From positions 1 through 24,250 of the forward strand of contig CAZCSL010000019.1 of the NCBI GenBank assembly GCA_964501415.1: a DNA stretch of 24,250 nucleotides, read 5' to 3'. Below, in pieces: positions 21,472 to 24,250 of this stretch (position 1 is the first letter of the stretch; each line of letters opens with the position of its first letter). The position numbers were made by a program, and so were the translations under genes. The notes beneath the pieces were generated by a model, which saw only the letters and a list, made by a program, of their open reading frames with translations, did not search any database and was not told where the DNA came from. This stretch comes from B1SED10-225 sp964501415 (lineage in GTDB: Bacteria > Bacillota_I > Bacilli_A > Izemoplasmatales > Izemoplasmataceae).

Positions 21472-22410
21472 TTACGGTTTTTTGTTTCCAACCCGCATGC
21501 GCGGGTCAATCATCGCATACGTCACATCCACGACCATCGCCGCCATCAACGTTAAAAGCGTAAAGAAACCAGCGACCATCACCACAGGGTTAAGATCAAT
21601 ATCGATAAAGAAGCCGATGCCATCGGGTGAGAAAATGGAATTGAATAAATACCGAGATAAACCGGGTACACCGTAGATGATTTCAATGATAAAGGACCCA
21701 AAAATGGCATACATAATCATCGGCAATAACTCTGGCATCAAGGCCACGGTACAATCTTTTAACAAGTGTCTGGTGATGATTTGAAACCGGTTTAAACCTT
21801 TGGTTCTAAGCAAAAGCAAATAATCGCTATAAAAGGCTTCAATCATCTCACCGCGTATTAAGCGCGTGATTCTAGCCAGCGGCAAGGATGAGATCGCCAA
21901 AACGGGAATCACCACCCCGCTAAGTTGTCTAAAGATGCCCCCACTCGTACTCATCACGTGTTGAGCCGGCAGCCATTCCAGCCAATAGCCTAAGGATAAG
22001 ACTAAAATCATAACCATCAAATAAGGGGGTAAAGAATTAAATACCAATACAAAGCTTTGAATGATACGGTCGGTTAACCGATTTCTCTTAATAGCAGCTA
22101 AGGTACCTAAAAAGACGCCCCCAAGCGTATAAAATAAAAAGGCATAGCCATTTAACCTTAGCGTCAAAGGCGCTAAGGAAAGCGTCACCTCATAGACATC
22201 TCGGTGGTGGCGGTCGATGCCAAATTCACCATCAAAAGCGACCATCCGAATATAATCTATATAAGCCCAAAAGATCTCTTGTATCTTTTGGGTGAAGCTT
22301 AAATCCGTATATTTAAGCGTGCCATAAGCCGTAGCCATATGAACAATGCTTACAACCACAAATAACGTTATGACCATAAATAAAAGGCGCATCCATAAAT
22401 AGCGTATCAT
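21472..22410 (-). CDS. OppB/DppB-type ABC transporter permease, orphan
   Basis: A 312-residue permease with six membrane helices. The N-terminus IRYLWMRLLFMVITLFVVV is typical of the first helix of OppB/DppB. EMIEAFYSDYLLLLRTKGLN is the EAA loop that contacts the ATPase. The C-terminus keeps the PRMRVGNK pattern. Such proteins import oligopeptides or nickel with an OppC-like partner, two ATPases and a lipoprotein. None of these is in the window: it is bounded by a promoter on one side and a terminator on the other, so its partners must be elsewhere. Confidence 0.85.
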   Translation of the reverse strand: MIRYLWMRLLFMVITLFVVVSIVHMATAYGTLKYTDLSFTQKIQEIFWAYIDYIRMVAFDGEFGIDRHHRDVYEVTLSLAPLTLRLNGYAFLFYTLGGVFLGTLAAIKRNRLTDRIIQSFVLVFNSLPPYLMVMILVLSLGYWLEWLPAQHVMSTSGGIFRQLSGVVIPVLAISSLPLARITRLIRGEMIEAFYSDYLLLLRTKGLNRFQIITRHLLKDCTVALMPELLPMIMYAIFGSFIIEIIYGVPGLSRYLFNSIFSPDGIGFFIDIDLNPVVMVAGFFTLLTLMAAMVVDVTYAMIDPRMRVGNKKP

Positions 22411-22446
22411 CGTCTCACCTTGTCAAAGAAAATTGTCTCAACCATC

Positions 22447-22475
22447 ATTATGCCATAGATAAAGAGAAGTTTAAA
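22447..22475 (-). promoter_or_regulatory. Promoter of the permease gene
   Basis: Minus strand TTTAAA (22470-22475), a 17-bp spacer and an extended TGG-CATAAT with the hexamer at 22447-22452. AAGGTGAG before the ATG is the ribosome site. Confidence 0.5.
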
Positions 22476-22495
22476 CCTTTTTCTCATGAACTGCG

Positions 22496-23344
22496 CTAAT
22501 GATTTTTTAAGCCCTCAAATATATCCTTTCGTAGTGCTTTAAAATAGGCCAAGGTATCTTCATAGCCTAATTGATATAGCTTTTCACTGTTGGCTTTAGA
22601 AAACTTCATCACACGCCCAAGAGCGCTTTTTAATGGCATGATATCATGGAATTTGACCCCCTCAGCCTCATGTTTAGGTTGGCTAAAGCGGTATTTATGC
22701 AAGTGGACGATAATAACCTCATCACACCCACACTCCACAAGCGGAGTGTAAGGCATATTGTCAAACATGCCGCCATCATAATATTTTCTTTCTTCAAGTA
22801 AAACAGGCGCAAAGAAAAAAGGAATCGAACAAGAAGCCACAATGATTTTTTGAACTTTCTCTTTATCAAAGGCATTCAAAGGCATGTAATACCCTTTACC
22901 TTCTTTTTTAAAACGCTGGGCATAAGAACTTTTAAAGACTTGAAACAACCCTTCATCTTTTGCCCCACCATGCGATATGGTCGCATAAACTTCTTGGTCT
23001 TTTAAACGCTCAAAATCAATCGCTTCTAACAAAAGTTTTTCAAACGCACGCATAGAATAGATGCCACGTTCAAAATTTAAGGTGTTGCGTCGGCCGTCTT
23101 TTTTAACGATAAACGGCGCATCGTTTTTGGGAATGTCATCTTCGGCCAAATCCATCCAAACTTCAATCAATCGTTTTACAGACGTCGAAGCGACAATCGC
23201 CGCGTTAGCCGCACCGATAGAGGTACCTGAATAGACCTTTACAGAAGCTAAAATATCGAGTTCTTCAAGCGCTTTTAACGCACCGACTTGATAAGAACCC
23301 CGTGCGCCCCCACCGGTTAAACATAGCCCTAATTTTTTCGCCAT
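22496..23344 (-). CDS. Patatin-like phospholipase (RssA-like)
   Basis: A 282-residue protein from ATG 23344; GGGGGAT lies about 9 nt upstream, while a TTG at 23362 has no ribosome site. Patatin features: oxyanion loop GGGARG (11-16), nucleophile elbow GTSIG (40-44, Ser42), and DGG (190-192, Asp190), which completes the Ser-Asp dyad in YYDGGMFDNMP. CSIPFFFAPV before it is also standard. It would hydrolyse acyl esters of membrane lipids in the cytoplasm. It is divergent from the PlsY-like gene; the shared 140-bp region holds both promoters. Confidence 0.88.
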   Translation of the reverse strand: MAKKLGLCLTGGGARGSYQVGALKALEELDILASVKVYSGTSIGAANAAIVASTSVKRLIEVWMDLAEDDIPKNDAPFIVKKDGRRNTLNFERGIYSMRAFEKLLLEAIDFERLKDQEVYATISHGGAKDEGLFQVFKSSYAQRFKKEGKGYYMPLNAFDKEKVQKIIVASCSIPFFFAPVLLEERKYYDGGMFDNMPYTPLVECGCDEVIIVHLHKYRFSQPKHEAEGVKFHDIMPLKSALGRVMKFSKANSEKLYQLGYEDTLAYFKALRKDIFEGLKNH

Positions 23345-23417
23345 AACCTTTATCCCCCACAAAAAAGTACAATCACAAAGCCTTCTTTAGAATAATCTTA
23401 TTAGGCTTCGTTTTGCC

Positions 23418-23446
23418 TTTACATAAAAACCATCTTACTATATAAT
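23418..23446 (+). promoter_or_regulatory. Promoter of the PlsY-like gene
   Basis: TTTACA (23418-23423), a 17-bp spacer and TATAAT (23441-23446). GAAAGGGGG before the ATG is the ribosome site. Confidence 0.8.
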
Positions 23447-23484
23447 GATATCACGCTTATAAAAACTGTGAAAGGGGGATTTGT

Positions 23485-24072
23485 ATGATCAACGTTGGAC
23501 TGTTGTTAATGGCTTATATCATCGGGCTTTTTCCTAGTGCTTATATCTATTCTAAACTGTTTAAAAAACTCGATGTGCGCACCATGGGCACGGGCAATAT
23601 TGGCGGGATGAACACGTTGGTTCATATCGGTATTCTCCCTGGTATCTTAACGATTATAACCGATGCCTTGAAAGGCTACACCGTCGTTTTTATCGCACTT
23701 AGATTCGGCACCTTAGAACCTATCGGTGTCTTAAGTTTGTGTAGTTTGATTTTTGCGCATAATTATAATCCTTTAATGGATTTTAAAGGTGGTAAAGGGT
23801 TTGCAAACTTAGGTGGGGGCTTGCTTATCTTAGCGCCTTTGGTCATTCCCCTATCCTTTTTAGTTACGTTGATGTTATTGCCTTATATCAGAGTTCCCCG
23901 TGTAGCACCCGGTGTGGCGGTATGGACATTTCCTTTCTTCTTTTATTGGCAAGGCGGCGCACTTTACTACTTTATATCAGGCTTAATCATCACGCTACTG
24001 ATTTTTTCTAAACATATCAAAAATCTTAAATGGTATTTCTTAGAATACCGTCATCATCACAGTTCTTCATAG
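23485..24072 (+). CDS. plsY: Glycerol-3-phosphate acyltransferase family (PlsY-like)
   Basis: A 195-residue protein with about five membrane helices. PlsY motifs: LFPSAYIYSK near the N-terminus, DVRTMGTGNIGGMN (30-43; usual form RxxGSGNxGaTN), DALKGY, and FAHN...DFKGGKGFANLGG. PlsY moves acyl from acyl-phosphate to glycerol 3-phosphate, making lysophosphatidate in the first step of phospholipid synthesis. The motif differences (GTG, GGMN) and the His-rich C-terminus suggest a diverged paralogue; plsX is not in view. Proximity to a patatin lipase makes a local lipid theme plausible. Confidence 0.8.
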   Translation: MINVGLLLMAYIIGLFPSAYIYSKLFKKLDVRTMGTGNIGGMNTLVHIGILPGILTIITDALKGYTVVFIALRFGTLEPIGVLSLCSLIFAHNYNPLMDFKGGKGFANLGGGLLILAPLVIPLSFLVTLMLLPYIRVPRVAPGVAVWTFPFFFYWQGGALYYFISGLIITLLIFSKHIKNLKWYFLEYRHHHSSS

Positions 24073-24097
24073 TCAACCAGATTGGTTGACTTTTTTT
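24071..24097 (+). terminator. Terminator of the PlsY-like gene
   Basis: AGTCAACCA-GAT-TGGTTGACT, a 9-bp stem with a 3-nt loop and seven T. It begins within the TAG stop codon. Confidence 0.92.
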
Positions 24098-24122
24098 GTG
24101 GCTTGATAAAAAAGCATATGTT

Positions 24123-24151
24123 TTGAATTTCAAATTATTTTTTCGTAAACT
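24123..24151 (+). promoter_or_regulatory. Possible promoter of the last, partial gene
   Basis: TTGAAT (24123-24128), a 17-bp spacer and TAAACT (24146-24151). Both boxes match consensus at four of six positions; the region is very AT-rich. Confidence 0.35.
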
Positions 24152-24209
24152 ATGGATGTATTTTTTTATTTATTTTTTTAGATTAAAATGGCTGTTAGGA
24201 GGCTAATTT

Positions 24210-24250
24210 ATCAAAAAAATTCATCTATTTGTGATTATGTTGGTTAGTGC
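24210..24250 (+). CDS. Start of a probable lipoprotein, apparent ATC start codon, 3' end beyond the window
   Basis: TTAGGAGG at 24195-24202 is a strong ribosome site. Seven nt later, at 24210, ATC begins a frame reading (start)-KKIHLFVIMLVSA, a short positively charged N-terminus plus hydrophobic core that would end in a lipobox if Cys follows. An in-frame TAA at 24204 rules out an upstream start. The later GTG (24231) and ATG (24237) would remove the charged region and most of the signal peptide. ATG at 24188 is in another frame and stops at 24247. So this is either a non-canonical AUC start or a sequence error. The product cannot be named from 13 residues. Confidence 0.5.
   Translation, partial: MKKIHLFVIMLVS

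Noticed and set aside
24188..24247. ATG-started 19-codon frame over the last ribosome site
   Set aside because: It has no ribosome site of its own, ends at a stop and encodes nothing recognisable; it contains the site used by the next gene.
1..24250. Mycoplasma-type genetic code (UGA as Trp)
   Set aside because: Several well-bounded genes end in TGA at the expected family length, and Trp is encoded by TGG.
1..24250. CRISPR arrays, tRNA or rRNA genes, riboswitches
   Set aside because: No regular spaced repeats, no cloverleaf-like stretches and no gap large enough for a riboswitch were seen; nearly all sequence is protein-coding.

Overview
The window looks like chromosome from a free-living, low-GC, wall-less or Mollicutes-related Firmicute, most like Acholeplasmatales/Izemoplasmatales; this placement is inferred from gene content and style. 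TGA is a true stop here (DUF92 gene, mrpF, mrpC and the NUDIX gene all end in TGA), so the code is 11 and not the Mycoplasma code 4. Genes are tightly packed, with many 4-8 nt overlaps, strong AGGAGG-type ribosome sites, TATAAT promoters often preceded by TGn, and short U-tailed hairpin terminators. No rRNA, tRNA or CRISPR array was seen, and no gene-free gap exceeds about 230 nt.

Layout. 1-1302: the 3' part of a secreted or surface Staphylococcal-nuclease-type protein with a Listeria-Bacteroides repeat. 1407-3013: a squalene/phytoene synthase homologue followed by a DUF92 (VTE6-like) membrane protein, probably an isoprenoid pair. 3007-8436 (minus): a four-gene operon of a degenerate iron-alcohol-dehydrogenase-like protein, a YhaO/Mre11-like nuclease, a YhaN/Rad50-like ATPase and a PHP phosphoesterase. 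8475-9071 (minus): a DUF445 membrane protein. 9154-10276 (plus): an AlkA-type DNA glycosylase and a gamma-carbonic-anhydrase-like protein.

10394-11877 (minus) is the accessory island: a HigB-like toxin, a HigA-like antitoxin with a long acidic C-terminal tail and a SecB-like chaperone, that is, a toxin-antitoxin-chaperone (TAC) module. It is visibly more AT-rich than its surroundings (about 27% G+C on hand-counted lines against 32-43% in neighbours). It has a perfect inverted repeat in front of the toxin gene and what looks like a decayed transposase zinc-ribbon fragment just upstream.

11878-13464: DUF454, a PTS EIIA-like protein and a CYTH-domain protein. 13491-18405 (minus): a NUDIX ADP-ribose pyrophosphatase followed by an Mrp-type cation/proton antiporter operon in the order E-F-G-(DUF4040)-B-C-D. 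The large NuoL-like N-terminal part of MrpA is absent, so only one ion-translocating subunit (D) is encoded. 18538-20053 (minus): an unknown membrane protein and a COG0731-like radical SAM protein. 20125-22410: GNAT acetyltransferase, FabG-like reductase and an orphan OppB/DppB-type permease. 22496-24072: a patatin-like phospholipase divergent from a PlsY-like acyltransferase, both lipid-related. 24210-24250: the start of a probable lipoprotein whose best-placed start codon is ATC.
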